Below, one piece after another: positions 28,136 through 41,167 of a DNA stretch of 64,000 bases. The first letter of the stretch is position 1, and each line of letters starts with the position of its first letter. The notes beneath the pieces are model-generated. The model was not told where the DNA came from. It worked only from the letters and a program-made list of their open reading frames with translations, and ran no database searches. Made by a program: the position numbers and the translations under genes. The stretch is from Amaranthus tricolor (Eukaryota > Streptophyta > Magnoliopsida > Caryophyllales > Amaranthaceae), in contig NC_080061.1 of NCBI RefSeq assembly GCF_026212465.1, positions 23,625,295 to 23,689,294 on the forward strand. Direction: 5' to 3'.

Positions 28136-28624
28136 GTGATGAACACCATGGGTTACCATAGAAAGGATTTTGGTTCATCAAAATTTTGTTCTAGTATGTA
28201 CAAGTGAATATACTTTAAAATAATGGGTAAATTTAATCATGAAAATATGTAGTTCATTTAAAATTTTGCTTAAACTATACTTAATGTTAAAAATACAACT
28301 CATTTTTATGTATAAAATAATTATATCAAAATTATAAGGTTAAAATAATAAGTAGTAATGTTAGTTTAAGGAAGAAAGTTAAACAGTAACGTTTTACAAA
28401 ACCGTGAATATAATAATAAAATTTTAGTTTTCGTACTATAAAATAATAAAATAATATTTTAGTGCTTATAAAAAGATTTTAAACAAAATACTATTTTAAA
28501 GTTTAATATTTGAAAGAAATTACAATATCGGAAAAGATTTAGGAATTAAAGATGGTTTGAAATAGATAATCAAAGGATTAGAGATTTGAATTAAAAATTC
28601 AGAATAAATTAATGGGAAGATCGT

Positions 28625-31600
28625 TTTTCATTGTTCTTCGTTCATTCTTCATTGATGATTGATCCTTGTTCATTTTGCATCGTTCATTCTTCATTGATCA
28701 TTTATCCTTATTCATTCTTCATCATTCGTTCTTCAATGATCATAGATCCTTGTTCATTCTTCATCGTTCATTCTACAATGATCATTGATCCTTGTACTTT
28801 CTTCATCATTCATTCTTCAATGATCATTGATCATTGTTCCTTGTTCATTATGCATCGTTCATTCTTCATTATTCATTGATGCTTGTTCATTCTTCATCGT
28901 TCATTCTTCAATGATCATTGATCCTTGTACATTCTTCATTGTTCATTCTTCGTTGATCATTGATCCTTGTTGATTATGCATCGTTCAGTCTACATTGATA
29001 ATTGTTCCTTGTTCATTCTTCATCGTTCATTCGTCAATGATCATTGATCAATGTTCATTCTTCATCGTTCATTCATCATTGATCATTGATCCTTGTTCTT
29101 TCTTCATCGTTCATTCTTCAATGATCATTGATCCTTGTACATTCTTCATCGTTCATTCTTCATTGATCATTTATCCTTGTTCATTATGCATCGTTCATTC
29201 ATCATTGATCATTGATCCTTGTTCATTGTTCATCGATCATTGATCAATGATCATTGATCCTTTTTCAATGTTCGTCGTTCATTCTTCTTTGATGATTGAT
29301 CCTTGTTCATTTTGCATCGTTCATTCTTCATTGATCATTGATCCTTATTCATTCTTCATCGTTCATTCTTCAATTATCATAGAACCTTGTTCATTCTTCA
29401 TCGTTCATTCTACATTGCTCATTGATCCTTGTACTTTCTACATCGTTCATTCTTCAATGATCATTGATCCTTGTTCATTATTCATCGTTCATTCTTCATT
29501 GATCATTGATCCTTGTTCTTTCTTCTTCGTTCATTCTTCGATTTTCATTGATCCTTGTTGATTATTCATCGATCATTGTTCAAAGATCATTGATCCTTGT
29601 TCATTATGCATTAATTCATTCTTCATTGATCATTGATCCTTGTTCATTCTTCATCGTTCATTCTTCAATGATCATTGATCCTTGTACATTGTTCATCGTT
29701 CATTCTTCAATGATCATTGATCCATATTCATTATTCATCGTTCATTCTTCATTTATCATTGATCCTTGTTCATTCTTCAATGATCATTGGTCCTTGATGA
29801 TTATTCATCGATCATTGTTCAAAGATCATTGATCCTTGTTCATTATGCATCAATTCATTCTTCATTGATTATTGATCCTTGTTGATTCTTCATCGTACAT
29901 TCTTCATTGATAATTGATCCTTGTTCATTCGTCATCGTTCATTCTTCAATGATCATTGATCATTGTACATTCTTTATCGTTCATTCTTCAATGATCATTG
30001 ATCAATGTTCATTATTCATTGTTCATTCTTCATTGATCATTGATCCTTGTTATTTCTTCATCGTTCATTCTTCAATAATCATTGATCCTTGTTGATTATT
30101 CATCGATCATTCTTCATTGATCATTGATCCTTGTTCATTATGCATCAATTTTTTCTTCATTGATCATTGATCCTTGTTCATTATTCATCGTTCATTCTTC
30201 AATTATCATTGATCCTTGTTCATTCTTCATTGTTCATTCTTCAATGATCATTGATCCTTGTTGATTATTCATCGATCATTGTTCAACGATCATTGATCGT
30301 TGTTCATTATGCATCAATTCATTCTTCATTGATCATTGATCCTTGTTCATTCTTCATCGTTCATGGTTCAATGATCATTGATCGTTGTACATTCTTCATC
30401 GTTCATTCTTCAATGCTCATTGATCCTTGTTCATTATTCATCGTTCATTCTTCATTGATCATTGATCCTTGTTCATTCTTCATCGTTCATTCTTCAATGA
30501 TCATTTATCCTTGTTCATTATTCATCAATCATTGTTCAAAGATCATTGATCCTTGTTCATTATTCATCGTTCATTGTTCAATGATCATTGATTGTACATT
30601 CTTCATCGTCCATTCGTCAATAGTCATCGATTCTTGTTCATTCTTCATCGTTCATTCTTCAATGATCATTGATCCTTGTACATTCTTCATCCTTCATTCT
30701 TCAATGATCATTGATCCTTGTTCATTATTCATCGTTGATTCTTCATTGATCATTGATCCTTGTTCATTCTTCATCGTTCATTCTTCAATGATCATGGATC
30801 CATGTTCATTCTTCATCGTTCATTCATCATTGATCATTGATCCTTGTTCATTCATCATCGTTCTTTCTTCAATGATCATGCATCCTTGTACATTCTTCAT
30901 CGTTCATTCTTCATTGATAATTGATCCTTATTCATTCTTTATCGTTCATTCTTCAATGATCATTGATCATTGTACATTCTTTATCGTTCATTCTTCAATG
31001 ATAAATGTTCCATGTTCATTATTCATCGTTCATTCTTCATTGATCATTGATTCTTGTTCATTCTTCAACGTTCATTCTTCAATGATCATTGATCCTTGTT
31101 GAATATTCATCGATCATTATTCAACGATCATTGATCCTTGTTCATTATGCATCAATTTATTCTTCATTGATCATTGATCCTTGTTCATTATTCATCATTC
31201 ATTGTTCAATGATCATTGATTCTTGTACATTCTTCATCGTTCATTCTTCAATGATCATTGATCCTTGTTCATTATTCATCGTTCATTCTTCATTGATCAT
31301 TGATCCTTGTTCATTCTTCATCGTTCATTCTTCAATGATCATTGATCGATGTTCATTCTTCATCGTTCATTCATCATTGATCATTGATCCTTGTTCATTA
31401 TTCATCGTTCATTCTTCATTGATCATTGATCCTTGTTCATTCTTCATCGTTCATTCCTCAATGATCATTGATCGATGTTCATTCTTCATCGTTCATTCAT
31501 CATTGATCATTGATCCTTGTTCATTCATCATCGTTCTTTCTTCAATGATCATTGATCCTTGTACATTCTTCATCGTTCATTCTTCATTGATAATTGATCC

Positions 31601-34600
31601 TTGTTCATTCTTTATCGTTCATTCTTCAATGATCATTAATCATTGTACAATCTTTATCGTTCATTCTTCAATGATCATTGATCCATGTCCATTATTCATC
31701 GTTCATTCTTCATATATCATTGGTTCTTTTTCATTCTTCATCGTTTATTCTTCAATGATCATTGATCCTTGTTGATTATTCTTCGATCATTGTTCAACTA
31801 TCATTGATCCTTGTTCATTATGCATCAATTTATTCTTCATTGATCATTGATGCTTGCTCATTATTCATCGTTCATTCTTCAATGATCATTGATCCTTGTA
31901 CATTCTTCATCGTTCATTCTTCAATGATCATTGATCCTTGTTCATTATTCATCGTTCATTCTTCATTGATCATTAATCCTTGTTCATTCTTCATCGTTCA
32001 TTCTTCAATGATCATTGATCGATGTTCATTCTTCATCGTTCATTCATCATTGATCATTGATCCTTCTTCATTATTCATCGTTCATTCTTCATTGATCATT
32101 GATCATTGATCCTTGTTCATTCTTCATCGTTCATATTTCAATGATCATTGATCCTTGTTCATTATTCATCGTTCATTGTTCAATGATCATTGATTATACA
32201 TTCTTCATCGTCCATTCGTCAATGGTCATCGATCCTTGTTCATTATTCATCGTTCATTCTTCATTGATCATTAATCCTTATTGATTCTTCATCGTTCATT
32301 CTTCAATGATCATTAATCCTTCTACATTCTTCATCCTTCATTCTTCAATGATCAATGATCCTTGTTCATTATTAATCGTTCATTCTTCATTGATCATTGA
32401 TCTTTGTTCATTATTCATCATTCATTCTTCAATGATAATTGTTCCTTGTTCATTATTCATCGATCATTGTTCAAAGATCATTGATCCTTGTTCATTATGC
32501 ATCAATTTATTCTTCATTGATTTTTGATCCTTGTTCATTCTTCATCGTTGATTCTTCAATGATCATTAATCCTTGTTCATTATTCATCGTTCATTCTTCA
32601 TTGATCATTGATCCTTGTTAATTCTTCATCGTTCATTCTTCAATAATCATTGATCCTTGTTCATTCTTCATCGTTCATTCTTCATTGAACGGATCCTTGT
32701 TCATTCTTCATCGTTCATTGTTCATTGATCATTAATCCTTGTTCATTGTTCATCGTTCATTGTTCATTGATCATTGAACGTTGTTCATTCTTCATCGTGC
32801 ATTTTTCATTGATCATTAATCCTTGTTAATTAGTCATCCTTCATTGTTCATTGATCATTGATCCTTGTTCATTCTTCATCGTTCATTCTTCAATGATCAT
32901 TGATTCTTGTACATTCTTCATCGTTCATTCTTTGTTGATCATTGATCCTTGTTCATTATACATCGTTCAGTCTTCATTGATCATTGATCCTTGTTCATTC
33001 TTCATCGTTCATTCTTCAGTGATCATTGATCGATGTTCATTCTTCATCGTTCATTCATCATAGATCATTGATCATTGTTCTTTCTTCATCGTTCATTCTT
33101 CAATGATCACTGATCCTTGTACATTCTTCATCGTTCATTCGTCAATGGCCATCGATCCTTGTTCATTATTCATCGTTCATTCTTCATTGAACATTGATCC
33201 TTGTTAATTCTTCATCGATCATTGTTCAATGATAATTGATCCTTGTTCATTGTTCGTTGTTCATTCTTCAATGATGATTGATCCTTGTTCATTTTGCATC
33301 GTTCATTCTTCATTGATCATTGATCCTTATTCGTTCTTCATCGTGCATTCTTCAATGATCATAGATCCTTGTTCATTCTTCATCGTTCATTCTTCAATGA
33401 TCATTGATCCTTGTACATTCTTCATCATTCATTCTTCAATAATCATTGGTCCTTTTTCATTATTCATCGTTCATTCTTCATTGATCATTGATCCTTGTTC
33501 ATGTTTCAGCGTTCATTCTTCGATGATCAATGATCCATGTTGATTATTCATCGATCATTGTTCAAAGATCATTGAACCTTGTTCATTATGCATTAATTCA
33601 TTCTTCATTGATCATTGATCCTTGTTCATTGTTCATCATTCATTCTTAAATGATCATTGATCCTTGTTCATTATTCATCGTTCATTCTTCATTGATCATT
33701 GATCCTTGTTCATTCTTCGTCGTTCATTCTTCAATGATCATTGGTCCTTGTTGATTATTCGTCGATCATTGTTCAAAGATCATTGATCGTTGTTCATTAT
33801 GCATAAATTCGTACTTCATTGATCATTGATCCTTGTTCATTGTTCATCATTCATTCTTCAATGATCATTGATCCTTGTTCATTATTCATCGTTCATTCTT
33901 CATTGATCATTGATCCTTGTTCATTCTTCGTCGTTCATTCTTCAATGATCATTGGTCCTTGTTGATTATTCGTCGATCATTGTTCAAAGATCATTGATCG
34001 TTGTTCATTATGCATAAATTCGTACTTCATTGATCATTGATCCTTGTTGATTCTTCATCGTTCATTCTTCAATGATCATTCATCCTTGTACATTATTCAT
34101 CGTTCCTTCTTCATTGATCATTGTTCCTTCTTCATTATTGATCGTTCATTCTTCAATAATCATTGATTCTTGTACATTCTTCATCGTTCATTCGTCAATG
34201 TTCATTGATCCTTGTTCATTATTCATCGTTCATTCTTCATTGATCATTGATCCTTGTTCATTATTCATCGTTCATTCTTCAATGATCATTGATCCTTGTT
34301 CATTATTCATCAATCATTGTTCATTGATCATTGATCCTTCTTTATTATTGATCGTTCATTCTTCAATAATCATTGATTCTTGTACATTCTTCATCGTTCA
34401 TTCGTCAATGTTCATTGATCCATGTTCATTATTCATCGTTCATTCTTCATTGATCATTGATCCTTGTTCATTATTCATCGTTCATTCTTCAATGATCAAT
34501 GATCCTTGTTCATTCTTCATCGTTCATTCTTCATTGATCATTGATCCTTGTTCATTATTCATCGTTCATTCTTCAATGATCATTGATCCTTGTTCATTCT

Positions 34601-34871
34601 TCATCTTTCATTCTTCATTGATCATTGATCCTTGTTCATTCTTCTTCGTTCATTCTTCAATGATCAATGATCCTTGTACATTCTTCATCGTTAATTTTTC
34701 AATGATCATTGATCCTTGTTCATTCTTTATTGATCATTGATCCTTGTTCATTCTTCATCGTTCATTCTTCAATGATCAGTGATCCTTGTTCATTCTTCAT
34801 CGTTCATTCTTCATTGATCATTGATCCTTGTTCTTTCTTCAATGTTCATTCTTCAATGATAATTGATCCTT
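28625..34871. repeat. 42-bp satellite array, block 2
   Basis: This is the same satellite family as block 1, in the same orientation. Its first ~250 bp (28631-28879) nearly matches 17229-17477, so this block derives from the TTTTGCATCG subtype of block 1. Units toward the right end are more mixed. The array stops at GATCCTT (34865-34871), where viral sequence begins. Frames such as 30251-31102 and 31089-31775 are again repeat translations and not genes. Confidence 0.95.
33611..34030. repeat. 210-bp local duplication in satellite
   Basis: A five-unit block (5 x 42 = 210 bp) carrying the rare variants TCATTGGTCCTTG and GCATAAATTCGTACTTC is present twice in a row. The only difference noticed is AAATG versus CAATG early in the block. 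Confidence 0.75.
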
Positions 34872-35039
34872 AGTACAGGATCGATAGAGAAAATGATAGA
34901 GAAAATAATTTAATAATTTTGTGGATATAAATCTTATTATATAATTGATAATAATAAGATAAGTAAAGAAAGTTAGATTTATTTGAGATAAGACTTAAAC
35001 AAAAGAAAATTACAGGATGCTCTCATCTTAGAGCTAGAC

Positions 35040-35410
35040 ACTTTATATATACACAAAGGAAGAGATAAGGTGCAATCTGCTCTTCTAATAAGAAACTAAA
35101 GAGAAAAAGTAAATAGTACAAACATAATTATTAAAGTTACACTATAATACTGTAGAAGATGCTTTGAATTACTATTGAATATGCTTTACTGTTGAAGATG
35201 CTTTGAATCACTGTTGGAGATGCTTTACTGTTGAAGATGCTTTGAATTACTGTTGGAGATGCTTTTGATTTCGTCATTGCTTACGTTTGTGCTTCCGGAT
35301 GAATTAATTTGAGTTGTTGAACATTTGAATGATACTTTTGATTTCGTCATTGCTTACGTTTGTGCTTCCGGATGAATTAATTTGAGTTGTTGAACATTTG
35401 AATTGAACTT
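35040..35410 (-). promoter_or_regulatory. EPRV intergenic promoter region (copy A)
   Basis: On the - strand, a TATATATA box (35051-35044) is followed by a short transcribed leader. Upstream (35154-35264) are repeated GAAGATGCTTTGAAT-type motifs. Further upstream, a ~68-bp direct repeat holds, twice, ACGTAAGCAATGACG (CGTCA at 35272-35276 and 35345-35349 on the + strand). This resembles the as-1 element of caulimovirus promoters, where spaced TGACG motifs bind TGA-class bZIP factors. Function in this copy is not known. Confidence 0.6.
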
Positions 35411-35424
35411 TTGTGAACTCAATA

Positions 35425-36729
35425 TTAAAAGTCGTATGGATCTTGAGCAAATGGGCCACCAAATGTTGGATCATAAGACTCATTTGAAAACTCCGATAAA
35501 ATCTCATCAGAGGATTCTTCTGATAATATTTTCTTTGCATATTGTGGATCTTCAAGAATCTTTTTGAGAATAGCTTTCTGGACTTTAGATAATGATTCTG
35601 AATTTGGACTTTCTACTTTGGGGTTTTTATTGTGTTGAGGAGAGTTTGAATTTTATGTTGCTTTTGAGGGTGAAGGTTTGTTGGTGGTTGATGGAGATTG
35701 GTATTCCATTTTTATACCGGTTTGAAAAAAGGAGATAACATTTTTTGTTGAACAAATTTCTAAGGTAAATTTGTCCCACCATTTAATTTTGAATTCTCTT
35801 ATTAATGAATATGGATATGGACGTGGAAGGTGTTGTTTGAGACAGTAACTCCAACATAGAATCCATTGAATTTTAAATTCTGCATGAAACATGACTGGAG
35901 TTTCATAAGCTTGATAATTTGAATTGGCAACAAAAGTTGTGAAACCCTCATTGCATTCTTTTGGATAAATTTGAGGAGTTGGTCCAAATAAATACCACCA
36001 ATGATAAAACCACATAGGATATTTCTTTGGACAATATTTGTCAAATATAAAAAACCATGAATGATCAAATGGTCTGAATAAAAATGCTCTATACCAGGCC
36101 ATTTTGTAATCATAGTATGAGTAATTTTGAGGGAAAAATCTTTTTGAAAAAATTCGTTCTGCATAAGGGTCTCCCCATTCTACAGACGAAATAATTTTCT
36201 TAAAAATACATTTTGAATAAATTATTTTTTCTGAAGAATCCTTGATATGTTGGATTTCAACAGAGTTTGAATCTACTAAAATAAATTCATAAAACCTTTG
36301 AGTTTTAAAACGATTTTCTGGTATCCATTCGCAACCTTTTGGAAAAGTTTTTTGATTGATGGAATTAATAATTTGTGGGCTTTGAGGAATTGTAAAATTA
36401 GTGAGATATACATTTTCTATTTCGGTTTTTGTAATGTATGCAGATTTGGTAAAGCTTTGTGTTGGTATTTTTGTAGTTGGTTCTTTTTGTTTTGAATTTG
36501 GAATAATATTTTGTGAAGTAGGCTCTTGAACAATTTGTGAATATGGAAGTGGGGGAAAATCATTTAGTTGAGTAAATTTGTTTGAAATGGATAGGGTAGT
36601 TTGAAGATTTTTGGAGGATGAAAATTTATTTTGTTCTGTTTTGTTTGGTTTTGGATCTGGTTCCATTTCGTAATCATCTGAACTCTGGAACCCTTTGAGT
36701 TTTTCTTGCTGATTCTTCTTCCTTGGCAT
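35425..36729 (-). pseudogene. EPRV ORF2 copy A, broken by a stop codon
   Basis: Starts with MPRKKNQQEKLKGFQSSDDY and matches ORF2 of copy B throughout, but TCA has become TAA at 35655-35653, leaving 358 of 434 codons. The remaining 3' part is still recognisable down to the original stop at 35427-35425. The start overlaps the end of ORF1 by 56 nt in another frame, as in copy B. See the copy B entry for protein features. Confidence 0.8.
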
Positions 36730-39700
36730 TATGATGTCCCTGTAGAAATTCTCTGGTTAAGAAATCAGGGAGAGAGTTACTTTTGCCTCTTATATGCTCT
36801 ATTTGAAAATCAAATACTGATAAAATTGCTTGCCATCTTGCAAAAATTTGTTTAGAAACAATGTTTTTGACATCCTTTTCTAGAACCTCTTTTGCAGATT
36901 TGCAGTCGATCCTTATCAAAAATTTTTTGTTGTAAAGATCATCTTGAAATTTTGAAATGCATAGTACTATAGATAAAATTTCCTTTTTAATGGTAGAATA
37001 ATTTTTTTGAGGTCCGAGCCAGAGACCTGAATGAAATCTAACTAATTGTTCTTTTGTATCTATTCTTTGTTTTAATATGCCACCATATCCTATTTCTGAT
37101 GCATCTGTTTCTACTATCATGAATGCAGATGGATCTGGAATGCCTAGACATGGAAGTGATTTGATTGTTTTAATGCAAATTCTAAAGACCTTGTAATTGG
37201 CTTGATTGTTCCTTTATAAATGTCATGTCCCAAAAATCTAATTTTTGTTTGAAATAATTTCATTTTAGTGGCAGAAACTACTAAACCATTTTTTTCAACA
37301 GTGTTTAGAAATATGTGTAAATGTTTGAAATGTTGATCAATATCATGAGAAAAAATTAAAACATCATCTATATAAACAATTATGAATGAAGAAAATTGAT
37401 TGAAAATATCATTCATTATATGTTGAAATTCAGAAGGAGCATTTTTAAGTCCAAAAGGCATTACATTCCACTCATAATGTCCAAATGGTACCGTGAATGC
37501 AGTTTTATACCTATCTTCTTTAGCAATTTGTATTTGCCAGAAACCAGATTTCATATCAAATTTTGAAAATATTTTGGCTTTATATAAGCGATTAATTAAA
37601 TCTCTTTTATTTGGGATTGGATATCTTATCCATTGAAGAACTTTGTTTAAAGGTTTGTAATTAATAACTAATCTAGGAACTCCTCTTTCTTTTTCTGCTA
37701 CATTCATAACATAAAATGCTGCACAGCTCCAAGGAGATTTGGATGGAGTTATTAATTTTTTATCTAAAAGAGTTTGAATTTCTTTCTTGCAGAATTCAAG
37801 ATGCTCAGAATTCATTTGGATGGGTCTAGCTTTTGTAGGAATATTTTTTTCAGAGAAATCCTTTTCATATGGCAATGTGACAATATGCCTTTTTCTATCC
37901 CAAAAGGCATTTGGAATATCAGCACAAACTTTTGATTTAAAAATATTTTCTAAATTAAAAATTTTTTGTTGCAATTTTGATTGTTGTAATTGTTCTTCAA
38001 TCCTTTGAAAAGAAATTTCTTCTTTTAAAGAGGAAATTTGAAATTCTTTTTGTTTTATTAAATTTATACTTTGTATTACTGAAGAATTTTGTAATAAATT
38101 AATATCTTTTTGTAACATGGGACTTAAAAAAGGAAATGATAATTGTTTCCCTAAAATTTTTGTATGAACACCTTTGTCATCAACCCAAAAAGGATAAATT
38201 TGTGTTAAAAAGGGAGTGCCTAATATTATTTCTTCCTTAATATCATTAATAATAATGAAAGTATTAGTAAAACTATAATTTTCATTTATGATCTTTCCTT
38301 TTGAAATTTTATATTTAATATCCATGGGTGAACTATTTGCACTATATAACCGAGTTTTTGTCTTTTCATAAAATTTGGTTGGGACTAATCCTTCCCTTAA
38401 GCAATTTTGATCCGCTCCACTATCAATTAAAGCAATATAGGTTTTTTGAAAATCTCCAATTTGAAAAGTAACTGGTGCATACCATTTTTGAAAATTAATT
38501 TTATTAATAACAGTGATAAAATCATCATCATCCCCATTAACTTTCTCTTTTCCCAAAGAAAGATTTTCTTTATAGATGGGGTTTTCTAAAATAGATAATT
38601 TTGTTTCAAGTTCGAAATCTTTGATTTCTAAATGCTTTAAACTATTTTTGATAGAAATGATGTCTTCTTTGATTTTATTTATTTCAAGTTGAAGATCTTT
38701 GACCGAAAGAGTTTGATTCTTAATAGGAATTAATTTAGAAGTCATTTCTTTGGAAGAGTATTTTTCTAATAATTTTGAAATATTGAAAGGTTCAATTTGA
38801 GGAATTGGAATACTTTCTTTGTTTTTAGAGGTAGAGGTTTCACCCAAAACCATAGTTTTGAGTTTCAAAAGGGTTTCTCTTTTGATCTCTTTATCTTGGA
38901 TTTTGTCAACGAGATCAAAAAGAAATTCCACATTTTTCTCTTTATCTGTTAAAGCATTAATGCATTTGATAGGAGAGGAAGAAATCGAAGATTCAGAATC
39001 AGAAGTTTGATCATTAATTTGTAAAATTTCGTCATCTTCCTTTTCTGAAGAAGAAGAAGAAGTAGACTCAGGAGTTTGTAATAATATTTTGGATATTTTA
39101 TCTCCTAGCTCAGAGTCGTTAATAAATAATTCTTGAATCTTTTTCTTTGTGGTGCAAGCATTTGCTTTATGTCCAGGTTTTCCACACGAATAACAAAAGA
39201 TTTTGAAAGCTTTGTTTGATTTTCGGAAATTTCCGAAATTTTTCTTTCCTCGTTTCTTTCGATAATAAGAAGGATAAGAATTTTTATTTTTATCTTTTGA
39301 AAATTTAGAAAATTGTTTTTTAATTTTCTTTTTTGTAGAGGGAGCTCTAATAGCTTCCATACCAAATGCTTCACAGAAACATCCAATTTCTTTCCTAGAT
39401 TGTTTCTTTTCAGAGGTATATTTGGCTTGGAGTTTGAGTTCTTCACATAAAGAAAGACCTTCCTTTTTAAAGCGAATAGTCCTCCATAAGTAGTATTATT
39501 AAGAGCTTGTTCTTTATCTGTATCATGTTCAGCTATTTTTCTAAAAATTCTTTGAGCAAATAATTTTGGTAGTCCTGATATAAATTTTTCTTTCCAAAAA
39601 CTTTGATTGCAATCTTGTCTTTGTAAAACATAACTAAAGAAGGTATCTTTATACCATCTATAGTCACTTAAAGTTGGGCAACGTAAATTTTGTAAAATCG

Positions 39701-40409
39701 TTTCTCCAGAAGAAAGAGTTTGAGTAGGGTTACCGACAAAATGAAAGGCAATAACTATGATTAAGAAATCACAGCAGTCAGATTTTTGAAATACATTTCC
39801 TTGATCATCCATGATGTCAGTAACGTGATTCAAAATTTCTAATCTGTCTTGTAAAGTGAGAAGATTATCCCACCAGTTTTTTAATTGCCCAGTAAAACCT
39901 GATATAATAAAACCAAAAATTATTTGTTCATCCAAAGGTTTTGCCTTGTAAGCTACAATAGCCATTCCCATATTTTGAAGAGTATTAAGAATTTCATAAT
40001 CAGATTTTCCATCTATGTTCCATTCATGGATCGTATCTGGGGAAAAGGATTTGGAGGTAAATGTAGACCTTTCTTCATATTGAAGATCAACAGGAGTAGG
40101 CCTAGGATAATAGTTTTTTGTAGGGATATTCTTCCAAGATGATCGTATTTTATTAATTTGATGAGGATCATTATCAGATTCTTGAAATTGCTTTGCAACT
40201 TTTGAAATGATTAAAGACTCAGAATTTTCTTCATCAGAAGATATCTCTAAACTTTGATATTTACTCAAAACCTTAATATGACTTGGACTATCTGCTAATT
40301 TTTGTAAAGATTTTTGAATTTTATCTAACACTGCAGAATTAGAGTTAGAAGAAGTAAAACCATTTTTTGGAAACATTTGAGTCATAGGTATAGTTAATCC
40401 TGGTGGTTA
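36674..40409 (-). pseudogene. EPRV ORF1 copy A, 3' part (coat/zinc knuckle, protease, RT, RNase H)
   Basis: From the gypsy insertion point, the coat-protein region (with GFIISGFTGQLKNWWDNLL) runs in frame until a 4-nt deletion near 39480 shifts the frame. The true frame resumes in 39360-37144, with the zinc knuckle CYSCGKPGHKANAC, the protease motif LIDSGADQ, and RT with DMKSGFWQI and YIDDVLIF. At 37173/37174 a 174-bp deletion removes the RT-RNase H connection, and an adjacent 4-nt deletion shifts the frame again. RNase H follows in 37120-36674 with VETDASEIGYGG. The ORF cannot give a functional polyprotein. Confidence 0.85.
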
Positions 40410-40413
40410 GAAG

Positions 40414-41151
40414 AAGTACGCCTTCTACATATGATCAACACAAGAGTATTACTGGGAACAGTACAGAGGAACAGCGTGCTGAACCCAAAACAGTCCAAGA
40501 TCAGGGAGTTGATACACAAGGAACAGGAACTGAGGAACAGCTACTGACTAATATGGATGTACCTGGTCCAACCTCGAGAAAAGCATACATAGCTTTGCAT
40601 ATAAAAGAGGAAGGATAAGGAACAGCTAAATAAGGAACAGTTAGGTGTTCCCAAACCCTGACAGAAAGATTAACGCGTTTTTTATTAGTCTTCTGTTATA
40701 ACCGTTAGGACTTAGGCGCCTTTTCTTGTTTTCTAGCCGTTAAAAGGAGAAAGCCAAATCTATAAATAAGGCCCTCCACCAGATTGTAATGACATCATGT
40801 ATTCCTATTTTCAGATTTGATAATTCATATTCAGAGTTTCATTCAGAAAACAAGTGTTTGTTCCTGTTTGTTCTTCATTTTCTGTTGAGAGTTTGAGAGC
40901 GTTCAAGCCTTTCACGGATTCATACTTCTCCAAGATTACGTTGATCTTTGTGAGAATTGTGAGGATTAAGGCCTTGTATTCCTTAGGGGAATCAGTGTCT
41001 TCTTCCGGGATACGTAGTCTCCCAAGATTACTTAGAAATCGCCCTAAAACGACCCATTTTAATCGAGATAACCTTTACTATTTGATTGTCTGATTGATGA
41101 TCGAATAATCAAAGAAGTCATAAACAAATCTTCCGCTGCAAACTTGTTCCA
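40414..41151 (+). repeat. Gypsy 5' LTR
   Basis: Matches 46180-46917 with two substitutions noticed (GTACCTGG versus GTACATGG, and TTTGATAATT versus TTTGAAAATT). It contains a TATAAATA box at 40761-40768 and ends TTGTTCCA. Its first ~200 bp is the same sequence that encodes the C-terminus of the polyprotein in the 3' LTR. The extreme 5' end may be altered. Confidence 0.9.
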
Positions 41152-41154
41152 ACT

Positions 41155-41167
41155 TGGTATCAGAGCC
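41155..41167 (+). promoter_or_regulatory. Gypsy primer binding site (tRNA-Met)
   Basis: TGGTATCAGAGCC begins three bases after the LTR. It is complementary to the 3' end of plant initiator tRNA-Met, the standard primer for many plant LTR elements. Confidence 0.9.

Larger units (their letters stand above)
25944..28624. other. Unassigned AT-rich region, possibly part of an old LTR
   Basis: No gene is recognisable. The first ~300 bp is less AT-rich and, read on the - strand, includes GGGGTGACGACTCCCACC, reminiscent of sequences near plant LTR ends. Most of 26240-27900 is extremely AT-rich. Together with 21591-22121 it makes about 3.2 kb split by the CACTA. The LTR idea is an inference: I see neither TG...CA ends nor a duplication at the satellite borders. 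Confidence 0.4.

Noticed and set aside
28631..34740. Open frames of up to 283 codons in satellite block 2
   Set aside because: Same repeat-derived frames as in block 1.
35304..35555. 83-codon - strand frame over the end of EPRV ORF2 (also 49127-49378)
   Set aside because: It overlaps the real ORF2 in another frame and runs into the duplicated promoter repeat; a chance frame.
39105..39480. Alternative C-terminal tail after the coat region in copies A and C (same at 58620-58984)
   Set aside because: A product of the shared 4-nt deletion. The true frame continues in copy B, so the lysine-rich tail is not a real viral domain.
40854..41093. 79-codon frame present in both gypsy LTRs (also 46620-46859)
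   Set aside because: It lies in the R/U5 part of the LTR downstream of the TATA box, with no domain; identity between copies is explained by the LTR repeat.
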